From contig NZ_JOFV01000008.1 of NCBI RefSeq assembly GCF_000718325.1, positions 124,001 through 188,000 on the forward strand: a stretch of DNA of 64,000 nt, in the 5' to 3' direction. Below, in pieces: positions 41,934 to 49,855 of the stretch; position 1 is the stretch's first letter; each line of letters starts with the position of its first letter. The translations under genes and the position numbers were made by a program. Below the pieces are notes generated by a model. The model was not told the origin of the DNA. It made no database searches and saw nothing but the letters and a program-made list of their open reading frames with translations. This DNA is from Oerskovia turbata. GTDB taxonomy: Bacteria; Actinomycetota; Actinomycetes; Actinomycetales; Cellulomonadaceae.

Positions 41934-41966
41934 GGGTGGCGGCGGCGCAGGGCGCCGCCGCCACCC
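41934..41966. terminator. Hairpin between siaE and siaF
   Basis: Perfect 15-base stem, GGGTGGCGGCGGCGC (41934-41948) and GCGCCGCCGCCACCC (41952-41966), with a three-base loop, 14 bases past the siaE stop. At this position in transporter operons such hairpins raise the level of the binding protein relative to the channel. Confidence 0.72.
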
Positions 41967-41980
41967 GGAACACGGGGACG

Positions 41981-43618
41981 TCAGGCGGTGCGGGAGACGT
42001 CCAGGAAGGACAGGCCCGTGACGGGCAGGGGCTTGAACCCGTCGAGCGCCGAGTCCTCCCACGCGCTGGGGAGCTTGCGGTGCAGCAGCGGGTACAGCGG
42101 GACCTCGTCGGAGAGGATGTCGAACACCTCGCCCCAGGTCTTCTTCTGCTTGGCCGCGTCCTGCTCGGCGGCGCCCTGGTCGAGCAGGCGCGTGACCTCC
42201 GCGAACTCGGGCGTGCTCGCCCAGCGGTAGCGCTTGACCGGCCAGACCGAGCCCGAGTACCACCAGCGCAGCAGCAGGTCGGGGTCGTTGCCGAAGACCG
42301 ACGGGTCGCCGGGGGCCACCATGACCTCGAGCCCGCCGTCGTCGACCTTCTTGTACTGTCCGCCGGACTGGCCGATGTCCAGCGTCGTGGAGATCCCGAC
42401 CGCGTCGAGGTCCTCCTTGATGAGCGGGGCGACGTCCTTGACCCAGCTCGTGTCGGTCGTCAGGAGCGTGATCGCCATGCTGCCCACGCCCGCGTCGGCG
42501 AGGAGCTTCTTGGCCTTGGCCGGGTCGTGCGAGTAGACCGTCGAGGCCTTGACGTACGACGGGTGCTCCTTGTGCAGGAAGCTGGTCGCCGCGGTCGCGT
42601 TGCCGAGCAGGCCCGTGCTGATGATCTTGTCCATGTCGAGCGCGTGGAAGAACGCCTGGCGCACGCGCTTGTCGGTGAACGGCGCCTTGGAGCAGTCGAA
42701 CATCATGAACAGCAGGCCGAACGACTGGACGGACTCGACGGTCACGGCGTTCGCGAGCCGGTCGGCGTCGAGGTAGGGCACGTCCTCGATAGCCTGGACG
42801 CGGCCCGACTCGACCGCGGTCACGCGGGCGGCGGCGTCGGAGAGCAGGTTCCAGGTCATGGCCTTGGCCAGGGCCGGGCGGGAGCCGTTGTAGGCGTCGA
42901 AGCGCTCGAACGTGATCTTGTCGTCGACGGTCGCGCTCGTGAGCTTGTACGGGCCCGAGCCCACGGGCAGCGAGTCGTAGGCCTTGGGGTCGGCCTCGAC
43001 GATCGCCTGCGGGACGATCTTGACGACCGAGACGCGGTCGACGAACAGCCCGAACGGGTAGTTGAGCGTGAACGTGACGGTCTTGTCGTCCTTGGCGGCG
43101 ACGGACGCGAGGAACGGCAGGAACTGCGAGTAGAGCGAGGCGTTCGCCGGGTCGAGGACGCGGTTGAAGCTGAACACGACGTCGTCGGTCGTGACGGGGG
43201 AGCCGTCGTGGAACGTCGCGCCGTCGCGCAGCGTGACCTCCCAGGTGGTCTCGTCGATCTTCTTGGGCAGCTCCTTGCCGAGCGCGGCGTAGGGCGTGCG
43301 GGCTGCGGGGTCGAGCTCGACGAGGCCTTCGAGGACGTGCCAGTTGGCGGCCATCGTCACGGCGCCGGACGTCGTCATGGGGTCGAACCCGGTCGACAGG
43401 GCGTAGGAGATGCCCGCCTCGATCGTGCCGTCGAGGTTGGGCTTGGCCCCGCCGCCGGCGGGGGTGGTCTGCGGGTCTGCCGAGGTGGACGCGGGTCCGC
43501 CGCAGGCGGCGATCGTGCCTGCGATCACCGCTCCTGCGCCGATCACGCCGGCGAGCTTGAGGAAGCTCCGGCGAGAGGTGTCGGTCGCGTTCGTGCTAGT
43601 CGCCATCGAGGTAGCCAT
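41981..43618 (-). CDS. siaE: Sialic-acid ABC transporter binding lipoprotein (SiaE type)
   Basis: SBP_bac_5-family solute-binding protein, 545 aa. The N-terminus has a twin-arginine signal with lipobox: TSRRSFLKLAGVIGAG ... TIAACGG, so it is exported folded by Tat and lipid-anchored. Family signatures are TWEVTLRDGATFHDGSPVTTDDVVFSFNRV and YPLLHRK near the end. The specific ligand is inferred from the cluster; peptide-family binding proteins of this type carry Neu5Ac in SiaE/SatA systems. GGAG lies five bases before the ATG. Confidence 0.88.
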   Translation of the reverse strand: MATSMATSTNATDTSRRSFLKLAGVIGAGAVIAGTIAACGGPASTSADPQTTPAGGGAKPNLDGTIEAGISYALSTGFDPMTTSGAVTMAANWHVLEGLVELDPAARTPYAALGKELPKKIDETTWEVTLRDGATFHDGSPVTTDDVVFSFNRVLDPANASLYSQFLPFLASVAAKDDKTVTFTLNYPFGLFVDRVSVVKIVPQAIVEADPKAYDSLPVGSGPYKLTSATVDDKITFERFDAYNGSRPALAKAMTWNLLSDAAARVTAVESGRVQAIEDVPYLDADRLANAVTVESVQSFGLLFMMFDCSKAPFTDKRVRQAFFHALDMDKIISTGLLGNATAATSFLHKEHPSYVKASTVYSHDPAKAKKLLADAGVGSMAITLLTTDTSWVKDVAPLIKEDLDAVGISTTLDIGQSGGQYKKVDDGGLEVMVAPGDPSVFGNDPDLLLRWWYSGSVWPVKRYRWASTPEFAEVTRLLDQGAAEQDAAKQKKTWGEVFDILSDEVPLYPLLHRKLPSAWEDSALDGFKPLPVTGLSFLDVSRTA

Positions 43619-43628
43619 GAACTCTCCA

Positions 43629-43663
43629 GATATAGGACGTCTGATGTCTGACGCTGGTAGGGT
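43629..43663. promoter_or_regulatory. Divergent nanR/siaE control region
   Basis: Two direct copies of GTCTGA (43639-43644 and 43646-43651) lie between a minus-strand -10 (TATATC, 43629-43634) for siaE and a plus-strand -10 (TAGGGT, 43658-43663) for nanR. This is the natural site for NanR to repress both directions. Confidence 0.45.
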
Positions 43664-43700
43664 TGAACCGTAGAGGCAATTTCTGAGGAGGTCAAGGCGC

Positions 43701-44531
43701 ATGACAGCTACCGAGCCCGGGGGACATCAGGGCTTCGGAGGTCAGGGGGTGCGTCCCCCGACGACTACCGAACAGATCAAGGAGTACATCCTGCGGGCCC
43801 ATCTGCGGCCCGGAGACCTGCTGCCGACCGAGGCCGAGCTCTGCTCGCTCCTCGGGGTCAGCAGGTCGAACGTCCGCGAGGCGATCAGGACGCTCGCGGC
43901 CCTCGACATCGTCGAGGTGCGGCACGGCTACGGCACCTACGTGGGCCAGCTCTCGCTCAAGCCGCTGGTCGAGGGGCTCGTGTTCCGCGGGGTGCTGATC
44001 CCGGGCGACGACTTCTCGGCGCTGCGCGAGGTGGTCGAGGTGCGTCAGGCGCTCGACCTGTCGATGGCCGAGCAGATCGTCACCGAGATGGCGGGGACGT
44101 CGAACCCCGACCTGGAGAACCTCGTCGCCGCGATGGAGCGCAAGGCGCAGAAGGGCGAGGACTTCTTCGAGGAGGACCGCGAGTTCCACTCTCATCTCCT
44201 CGCGCACCTCGACAACTTCCTCGTCGCGCAGCTCGGCACCGCGTTCTGGGACGTGCACCAGGTGGTCTCTCCCAAGCTGGGCCTGCCGGCTCCCGAGCAG
44301 ATCGACCTCACCGCGAAGGCGCACGGGGCGATGCTGCGTGCGGCCGAGGCGGGCGACGCCGAGGCGTACCGCGCCGCGGTCGTCGCGCACTATGCCCCGC
44401 TCCAGGACGCGCTGCGTCACGTGGCCGCCACGGTCGAGGCCGAGCACGCTGCTGCCCCCGTCGTGGCGGGGTCGCGGCCCGGCGTGCGACCGATCGCGGC
44501 CGTCTCGACGGTCGAGGCGGGCACGGCGTGA
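43701..44531 (+). CDS. nanR: GntR-family regulator of sialic acid genes (NanR-like)
   Basis: 276-aa FadR/FCD-type regulator. Winged helix: TTEQIKEYILRAHLRPGDLLPTEAELCSLLGVSRSNVREAIRTLAALDIVEVRHGYGTYV. The FCD domain has conserved DREFHSHLLAHLDN and a KAHGAMLRAAEAGDAEAYRAAVVAHYAPL metal/ligand region. It is divergent from siaE with 82 bp between, so autoregulation plus control of the uptake genes is expected, with a sialate or ManNAc-6-P effector. An Ala/Val/Pro-rich C-terminal tail (about 245-276) is an extra. The next gene overlaps its stop. Confidence 0.85.
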   Translation: MTATEPGGHQGFGGQGVRPPTTTEQIKEYILRAHLRPGDLLPTEAELCSLLGVSRSNVREAIRTLAALDIVEVRHGYGTYVGQLSLKPLVEGLVFRGVLIPGDDFSALREVVEVRQALDLSMAEQIVTEMAGTSNPDLENLVAAMERKAQKGEDFFEEDREFHSHLLAHLDNFLVAQLGTAFWDVHQVVSPKLGLPAPEQIDLTAKAHGAMLRAAEAGDAEAYRAAVVAHYAPLQDALRHVAATVEAEHAAAPVVAGSRPGVRPIAAVSTVEAGTA

Positions 44532-45160
44532 GCCGCGCGTCGCTGGCCCCGGGGTCGCGGGCCGTCCTGATCGGTGACTCGATCACGGACGCCGGTCGGC
44601 TCGCGGAGGGGGAGTTCGGACTCGGGCACGGCTATGCGGCCCGGGTCGCGGGCGTGTGCGGGCGCCACGGCGTCGAGGTGCTCAACCGTGGTGTGAGCGG
44701 CCACCGGGTCGTGGACCTGCGGGCCCGGTGGGACGCGGACGTCCTCGCGCTCGAGCCCGATCTCGTGTCGATCAAGATCGGGATCAACGACACGTGGCGC
44801 CGGTACGACGCCGGGGACGCCACGAGCGCCGAGGCGTTCGAGGCCGGGTACCGCGACCTGCTCGACCGCACGCGGGCCGGCGCACCGCAGGCGTCGATCG
44901 TCCTGGTCGAGCCCTTCCTGGTGCCGGTCCGCGCGGAGCAGTGGGGGTGGCGCGAGGACCTCGACCCCAAGATCCAGGTCGTGCGGCGGCTCGCGGCGGA
45001 GTACGGGCTGCCGCTCGTGGCGACCGACGGGCCGTTCGCGCAGGCCGTCGCGACGAGCGGGCTGGGCCCGCAGGCCTGGGCGTACGACGGCGTGCACCCC
45101 ACCCCGGCGGGTCACGACCTGCTCGCGGAGGCGTGGACCGGCGTGGTGCGTCTGGGGTGA
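44528..45160 (+). CDS. SGNH/GDSL esterase, possible sialate O-acetylesterase
   Basis: Cytoplasmic SGNH hydrolase, 210 aa with no signal peptide. Catalytic blocks: LIGDSITDAG (serine, block I), NRGVSGHRVVDL (glycine, block II), IKIGINDTW (asparagine, block III) and YDGVHPTPAGHDLL (aspartate/histidine, block V). GTG 44528 overlaps the nanR stop, so it is translated together with the regulator of sialate catabolism. Removing O-acetyl groups from sialic acid before NanA is the natural guess; acetylxylan-type esterases have the same fold, so the activity is unproven. Confidence 0.8.
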   Translation: MSRASLAPGSRAVLIGDSITDAGRLAEGEFGLGHGYAARVAGVCGRHGVEVLNRGVSGHRVVDLRARWDADVLALEPDLVSIKIGINDTWRRYDAGDATSAEAFEAGYRDLLDRTRAGAPQASIVLVEPFLVPVRAEQWGWREDLDPKIQVVRRLAAEYGLPLVATDGPFAQAVATSGLGPQAWAYDGVHPTPAGHDLLAEAWTGVVRLG

Positions 45161-45200
45161 CGAGCGGTCGTCGCCCGGTCTGGCGAAGGCGCGGCCGAGG

Positions 45201-45396
45201 GGGGACACTGGTCGGTGGGTGTCCCTGGGGCACCCCCTGACCGTCGTCGTCCTGGATGCCCCCACGCTACGGACCGTGGGACCGGGACGAGGTACGGGAT
45301 CCCCCCGCACTGCTCGCAGCGCGGGGGGACCGCATGAGGTGTGCGGGAGGAAGAGGGGCGTCGGTTGCCACTGGGGGCGGCCGACGCCTCCCGCAC
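45201..45396. other. Structured intergenic region with four hairpins
   Basis: The 347-bp gap between the esterase and the tetR gene (convergent) holds four stem-loops: GGGACAC/GTGTCCC (45202-45225), CCCACG/CGTGGG (45261-45280), CCCCCCGC-CTGC/GCAG-GCGGGGGG (45301-45328) and a bulged stem (45341-45396) with GTGCGGGA/TCCCGCAC outside GGCGTCGG/CCGACGCC. No convincing coding frame lies here. It could be repeated terminators or a structured RNA. Confidence 0.55.
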
Positions 45397-45507
45397 GTCC
45401 GGGGTCCTTCGGTGTGGTCGGTCGCGGCCCGGTCCCGCGCGGTGCCCGACGGCGTCGCGCCGGTTCGCGGACCCGGGCGGCGGTCGAGCGGTCGCTGCCT
45501 GCGGGAG

Positions 45508-46077
45508 TCAGCGCGAGGAGCGCACGGCGATCATCTCGTCGATCAGGGCCAGGAGCTCGTCGATCGAGCCTGGCTGGTCTTGGCTCGTGGTCGAGGGGGC
45601 TTCGCCGCTCGCGAAGTGCTCGCTGGCCTGGGCGTAGAGCCCGTCGCCGTTGAGCATGATCGCCCGGGTGAGGACGGGGTCGCCGACGACCTCGAGCACG
45701 GCGCCGGTCCAGGCGTCGTGGGCGTCGTCGAGTGCGGCGCGGGCCTGCGGGTGGCTGCCCTGGGCGAGTCGTGAGACGGCGACGTAGACGAGCTCGAAGG
45801 CGCTGTCGGAGTCGGCGGACGTCCTGATGAAGTAGTCGACCGGGCCGGCGGGCCACGAGCGCATGGCCTCGACGTCCGCGGCGGTCAGCTCGCGCAGGAG
45901 GTCCATGAGCCCTTCGGCGAGCGCGACCTTGGAGCCGAAGTGGTAGAGCAGGCCGCCCTTGGAGACGCCGGCCTCCGCGGCGACGGCGTCGAGCGTGGCC
46001 GCGCGTTCCCCGTGCGTGACGAGAAGGGTGGCGAATGCCTCGAGGACCTTGGCGCGAGCGGCAGGGGGCGGCGGCAT
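45508..46077 (-). CDS. TetR-family repressor of the adjacent MFS exporter
   Basis: 189-aa TetR regulator: AATLDAVAAEAGVSKGGLLYHFGSKVALAEGL is the HTH (about residues 26-57). It is divergent from the MFS gene. TACACT lies six bases before its ATG on the minus strand, so it is probably leaderless, and this -10 abuts the first of two 14-bp operator palindromes. Typical drug-efflux repressor arrangement; the inducing compound cannot be deduced. The C-terminal region has a Ser/Thr/Gln-rich stretch. Confidence 0.88.
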   Translation of the reverse strand: MPPPPAARAKVLEAFATLLVTHGERAATLDAVAAEAGVSKGGLLYHFGSKVALAEGLMDLLRELTAADVEAMRSWPAGPVDYFIRTSADSDSAFELVYVAVSRLAQGSHPQARAALDDAHDAWTGAVLEVVGDPVLTRAIMLNGDGLYAQASEHFASGEAPSTTSQDQPGSIDELLALIDEMIAVRSSR

Positions 46078-46088
46078 CTTGAAAGTGT

Positions 46089-46122
46089 ACCGTCCGGTCG
46101 GTTACTGTACCGTCTGGACGGT
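46089..46122. promoter_or_regulatory. Two tandem TetR operators between tetR and MFS
   Basis: ACCGTC-CG-GTCGGT (46089-46102) and ACCGTC-TG-GACGGT (46109-46122) are 14-bp palindromes (the first with one mismatch) spaced 20 bp start to start, two helical turns. A plus-strand -10 TACTGT (46103-46108) lies between them and the tetR -10 adjoins the first, so both promoters are covered. Confidence 0.75.
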
Positions 46123-46181
46123 TGGCAGTCCGGCGCCACAGCGCCGCCCCGACCGTCCTCGTACGTGAAAGGACTGCTCCC

Positions 46182-47756
46182 GTGACTCTCGTCCAGGACC
46201 ACCGGACGCCCCGGGACCCGAACGGCCCCCAGGGTGCTCCGACGCCCCCCGCGACCTCCGGTACGCCGCTGACCCGCAACCGCCGGTGGGTCGCGCTCGC
46301 CGTGCTCATGCTCCCCGTGCTGCTCGTCTCGATCGACAACACGGTCCTCACCTTCGCGCTGCCGCAGATCTCCGAGGCGCTGCGCCCCACGGGCACCCAG
46401 CTGCTGTGGATGATCGACATCTACCCGCTCGTGCTCGCCGGGCTGCTCGTCTCGATGGGCTCGTTCGCCGACCGCGTCGGGCGGCGCAGGCTGCTGCTGG
46501 TCGGAGCCGTCGGCTTCGCCGCGATCTCGGTCGTCGCGGCGTACGCGCCCAGCGCCGAGGCGCTCGTCGCGTCGCGCGCGGGGCTCGGCTTCTTCGGCGC
46601 CATGATCATGCCGCCGACGCTCTCGCTGCTGCGCAACATCTTCACCGACCGCGAGGAGCGCCGGCTCGCGATCGCGATCTGGGCCGCGGGCTTCGCGGCC
46701 GGCAACGCGATCGGCCCGATCGCGGGCGGCTTCCTGCTCGAGCACGCGTGGTGGGGCTCGGTCTTCCTGCTCGCGGTCCCGGTGCTGGCGCTCCTCCTGG
46801 TTCTCGCGCCGATCTTCGTGCCCGAGTCGAAGGACGCGAACCCCGGTCGGGTCGACGTCCTGTCGATCGTGCTCTCGATGGCGACCATGGCGCCGATCGT
46901 GCTCGGCATCAAGACCCTTGCCAAGTCCGGGCCCGGTGCGCTCGCCGTGGGTGCGCTCGTCCTCGGGATCGTCGCCGGGTGGGTGTTCGTGCGTCGCCAG
47001 CTCGGGCGACCCGACCCCATGATCGACGTCCGACTGTTCCGCCGGGGAGAGTTCTCGGGCGCGGTCGTGATCAACCTCCTGTCCGTCTTCTCGCTCGTGG
47101 GCTTCCTGTTCTTCGTGTCGCAGGACGTCCAGCTCGTGATCGGGCTGAGCCCCATGAAGGCCGGCTACGCGCTGCTTCCGGGGCTGGCCGCGATGATCGT
47201 CGCAGGGCTGCTCGTCGTGCGGGTCGTGCGCCGGGTCCGCCCGTCGTACGTGGTCGCCGTCGCGCTGCTGTTCGCCGCGGCGGGCTACGCGATCGTGGCC
47301 CTGAGTGCGGGGGCGAGCACGCTCACGGTGCTCGTGGTCGCGTTCGTGGTCCTCGCGATCGGGATCGGCGCGGCCGAGACCGTGTCGAACGACCTGATCG
47401 TCTCGGCCGTCCCGGCCGACAAGGCCGGGGCCGCCTCGGCGATCTCGGAGACCGCGTACGAGGTCGGCGCGGTGCTGGGCACGGCAGTCCTCGGCAGCAT
47501 CCTCACGGCGTCCTACCACCGCAACGTCGTCGTGCCCGACGGTGTACCGGTCGCGGACGCGACGGCGGCCGCCGAGACCCTCGGCGGTGCGACGCAGGTC
47601 GCGGAGACCCTGCCGGTCGATCAGGCCCAGGCTCTGCTCGCCTCGGCGCACGAAGCCTTCGGCAGCGGCGTGGGGACGACGTCGTGGATCGGGTTCGGCC
47701 TCATGCTCGTGGCGGCCACGATCGCGCTCGTGGCGCTGCGCTCCGCGCGGGCATGA
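46182..47756 (+). CDS. MFS transporter, DHA2-type (14 TM), TetR-controlled
   Basis: 524-aa proton-coupled exporter related to SmvA/LfrA-type drug pumps. LVSIDNTVLTFALPQISEAL (helix 1, motif D1), GSFADRVGRRRLLL (motif A) and GNAIGPIAGGFLLEHAWWGSVF (motif C) are clear; about 14 helices. It likely exports cationic dyes or quaternary compounds. GTG 46182 with AAAGGA upstream is chosen; the frame is open to 46122 but that would include the operator. A strong terminator follows immediately. Confidence 0.9.
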   Translation: MTLVQDHRTPRDPNGPQGAPTPPATSGTPLTRNRRWVALAVLMLPVLLVSIDNTVLTFALPQISEALRPTGTQLLWMIDIYPLVLAGLLVSMGSFADRVGRRRLLLVGAVGFAAISVVAAYAPSAEALVASRAGLGFFGAMIMPPTLSLLRNIFTDREERRLAIAIWAAGFAAGNAIGPIAGGFLLEHAWWGSVFLLAVPVLALLLVLAPIFVPESKDANPGRVDVLSIVLSMATMAPIVLGIKTLAKSGPGALAVGALVLGIVAGWVFVRRQLGRPDPMIDVRLFRRGEFSGAVVINLLSVFSLVGFLFFVSQDVQLVIGLSPMKAGYALLPGLAAMIVAGLLVVRVVRRVRPSYVVAVALLFAAAGYAIVALSAGASTLTVLVVAFVVLAIGIGAAETVSNDLIVSAVPADKAGAASAISETAYEVGAVLGTAVLGSILTASYHRNVVVPDGVPVADATAAAETLGGATQVAETLPVDQAQALLASAHEAFGSGVGTTSWIGFGLMLVAATIALVALRSARA

Positions 47757-47760
47757 CAAT

Positions 47761-47800
47761 CACCCGGATGCCGGCGAGCGTGCCCGCTGGCATCCGGGTG
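47761..47800. terminator. Terminator after the MFS gene
   Basis: Perfect 12-base stem CACCCGGATGCC (47761-47772) and GGCATCCGGGTG (47789-47800), starting four bases after the stop. The next 256 bp to the YceI gene contain no clear gene. Confidence 0.8.
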
Positions 47801-48056
47801 GCGGATCGGGAAGGGTGGGAGGTGATGGATCGCCCCTGCACGACCCCGCCCCGCCGGGTCCGCCACGCACCGGTCGGACGCGTGCTCGTGCGGGCCCTCG
47901 AGGGCCTCGTCGCCCGTGGGGCCTCACCCGCGTGCGCTGGTGGCGGCCTCCTGGTACGAGGGGAGAGGTGAGGGACACGTGAGCGATCCCGCCGGACCGG
48001 GTGAATCGGACGGACGCGGTCCGGACGGTCCCGAGCGGCACGGCAGAATACGGGGC

Positions 48057-48773
48057 ATGAGCACAGGTGCCCGGTGGATCCTCGTCGCGGTCGTCGCGGC
48101 GCTGGTGATCGTGCTCGCCGGGCCGTACGTCGTGACCCGTATCTCTGCGGGCAACCCGCCTCCTCCGCTGGGCCTGCAGACGCCGGGGGAGAGTGCCCCG
48201 CCGTCCGAGTCCCCTTCCCCGGGACCCTTCGACCCGGACGGCACGTGGGTCGTGAGTCCCGGCTCGCAGGCCGGGTACCGGGTCGACGAGGTCCTCAGCG
48301 GCGAGAAGGGCACGGTCGTGGGCCGCACCGAGGCGGTCGGCGGCTCGCTCGTGGTCACCGACGGTGAGCTCGTCCGGGCCGACGTCACGGTGGACACCGC
48401 CTCGATCGCGAGCGACAGCGTGGTGCGCGACGACGCGTTCCGGCGCCTGCTGGAGACCGACGTGTTCCCGAACGCGGTGTTCATCCTCTCCGAACCGGTC
48501 GATCTCACGGGGGTCGAGAACCGGGACGAGCCGCTGACGGTCAAGGCCCGGGGGACCCTCACGATCCGGGACGTGACCGAACCCGTGACCGTGACGCTCG
48601 AGGCCCGGCGCTCGGGCGACGGGGTCCAGGTGAGCGGTGCGATCCCGGTCACGTTCGCCGACTACGGCGTGCACGTGCCGGAGCTGCCGTTCGTGACGCT
48701 CGACCCGACCGGAACCGTCGAGATGCTGCTCCAGCTCGAACGCGGCGCGCCCGTGCAGACCCCCGCACCCTGA
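48057..48773 (+). CDS. YceI-family protein with N-terminal membrane anchor
   Basis: 238-aa protein: one N-terminal transmembrane segment (ARWILVAVVAALVIVLAGPYVV, about 5-27), a Pro/Ser-rich linker, then the YceI lipocalin-like beta-barrel (GTWVVSPGSQAGYRVDEVL ... FPNAVFILSEPVDL ... GTLTIRDVTEPVTVTLEA). YceI proteins bind long polyprenyl or quinone-like lipids outside the membrane. CAGAAT lies seven bases before the ATG, so the mRNA may be leaderless. An upstream in-frame GTG near 47979 is possible but would bury the helix. Confidence 0.85.
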   Translation: MSTGARWILVAVVAALVIVLAGPYVVTRISAGNPPPPLGLQTPGESAPPSESPSPGPFDPDGTWVVSPGSQAGYRVDEVLSGEKGTVVGRTEAVGGSLVVTDGELVRADVTVDTASIASDSVVRDDAFRRLLETDVFPNAVFILSEPVDLTGVENRDEPLTVKARGTLTIRDVTEPVTVTLEARRSGDGVQVSGAIPVTFADYGVHVPELPFVTLDPTGTVEMLLQLERGAPVQTPAP

Positions 48774-48876
48774 ACGACTCCTCCAGGCATCGCCCGCCCG
48801 GGCGGCCCTGCGTGTCCGCAGCGGAGGTGGGCTCGAGCGTCCTCCCGGCACTCGACGTGGAGCCTTGTTCCTGGTT

Positions 48877-48898
48877 AAAGTTCGGTATGCCGAACTTT
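48877..48898. promoter_or_regulatory. Metal-regulator operator overlapping the mntA start
   Basis: Inverted repeat with nine-base arms AAAGTTCGG and CCGAACTTT around TATG. It covers a -10 (TAAAGT, 48876-48881) and the ATG itself (48887), five bases after the -10. Likely target of the DtxR/MntR regulator encoded at the end of the operon. Confidence 0.75.
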
Positions 48899-49855
48899 CG
48901 ACTTCGCACAGGGGTGAAACCTCTTCTCGGAGGACTCGCCGCACTGCTCCTCGCCGCCGGGTGCACGGTCGCCCCCGCCCAGGGCGAGCCCGCGCCCGGG
49001 GAGAGGCTCGTCGCCGGGACGAGCGACGCCGTCGGGCCGCTGCAGGTCCTGACCACCTTCACCGTCCTGGCAGACATGGCCCGCGAGGTCGGCCAGGACC
49101 ACGTCGAGGTCGCGTCCCTGACCAAGGTCGGCGCCGAGATCCACGGGTACGAACCCACGCCCGCGGACCTGCGTCGCGCCGCCAGCGCGGACCTGGTCCT
49201 CGACAACGGCCTCGGCCTCGAGAAGTGGTTCGAGCCCTTCGTCGCACGGCTCGACGCCCCGCACGTCACGGTCTCCGAGGGAGTCGACGTGATCGAGATC
49301 GGCTCCGGGGCGTACGACGGGCGCCCCAACCCGCACGCCTGGATGTCACCCGTCAACGGCGCGATCTACGCGCGCAACATCGGCGAGGCCTTCGCGGCGG
49401 CAGACCCCGCGAACGCAGCCGACTACCGCGCGAACGCCGCCCGCTACGCCGAGCGCATCGAGGCCGTGGGCCGCGAGCTCACGGCCGAGGTCGACCAGGT
49501 CCCGGACGGTGCCCGCGCGCTCGTCACGTGCGAGGGGGCCTTCTCCTACCTGGCGCGCGACGTCGGGCTCGACGAGCAGTTCCTGTGGCCCGTCAACGCC
49601 GACCAGCAGGGCACGCCGCAGCAGGTCGCGCGCGTCATCGACTACGTCCGGCAGAACGACGTGCGCGCCGTGTTCTGCGAGACGACGGTCTCGGCCGCGG
49701 CCCAGCGGCAGGTCGCGGCCGAGACGGGCGCGACGTACGCGGGCACGCTCTACGTCGACTCGCTGTCCCTGCCCGACGGCGCCGTCCCCACCTACCTCGA
49801 CCTGCTCGCCCACGACGCGCGCGTCATCGGCACGGGCCTGCGGGGCGGGGAATGA
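48887..49855 (+). CDS. mntA: Metal ABC transporter binding lipoprotein (Mn/Zn type)
   Basis: Cluster A-I (ZnuA/TroA/MntC-like) solute-binding lipoprotein, 322 aa. Lipobox LLAAGC near residue 25. LTTFTVLADMAREVG, KVGAEIHGYEPTPADLRRA (first His), NPHAWMSPVNG (second His), CEGAFSYLARDVGL (Glu in place of the third His is typical of Mn-type proteins) and YVDSLS (Asp) match metal ligands. There is no His-rich loop, which favours manganese or iron over zinc. The start is inside the operator, with no Shine-Dalgarno, so it is leaderless. First gene of mntABC. Confidence 0.9.
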   Translation: MPNFRLRTGVKPLLGGLAALLLAAGCTVAPAQGEPAPGERLVAGTSDAVGPLQVLTTFTVLADMAREVGQDHVEVASLTKVGAEIHGYEPTPADLRRAASADLVLDNGLGLEKWFEPFVARLDAPHVTVSEGVDVIEIGSGAYDGRPNPHAWMSPVNGAIYARNIGEAFAAADPANAADYRANAARYAERIEAVGRELTAEVDQVPDGARALVTCEGAFSYLARDVGLDEQFLWPVNADQQGTPQQVARVIDYVRQNDVRAVFCETTVSAAAQRQVAAETGATYAGTLYVDSLSLPDGAVPTYLDLLAHDARVIGTGLRGGE

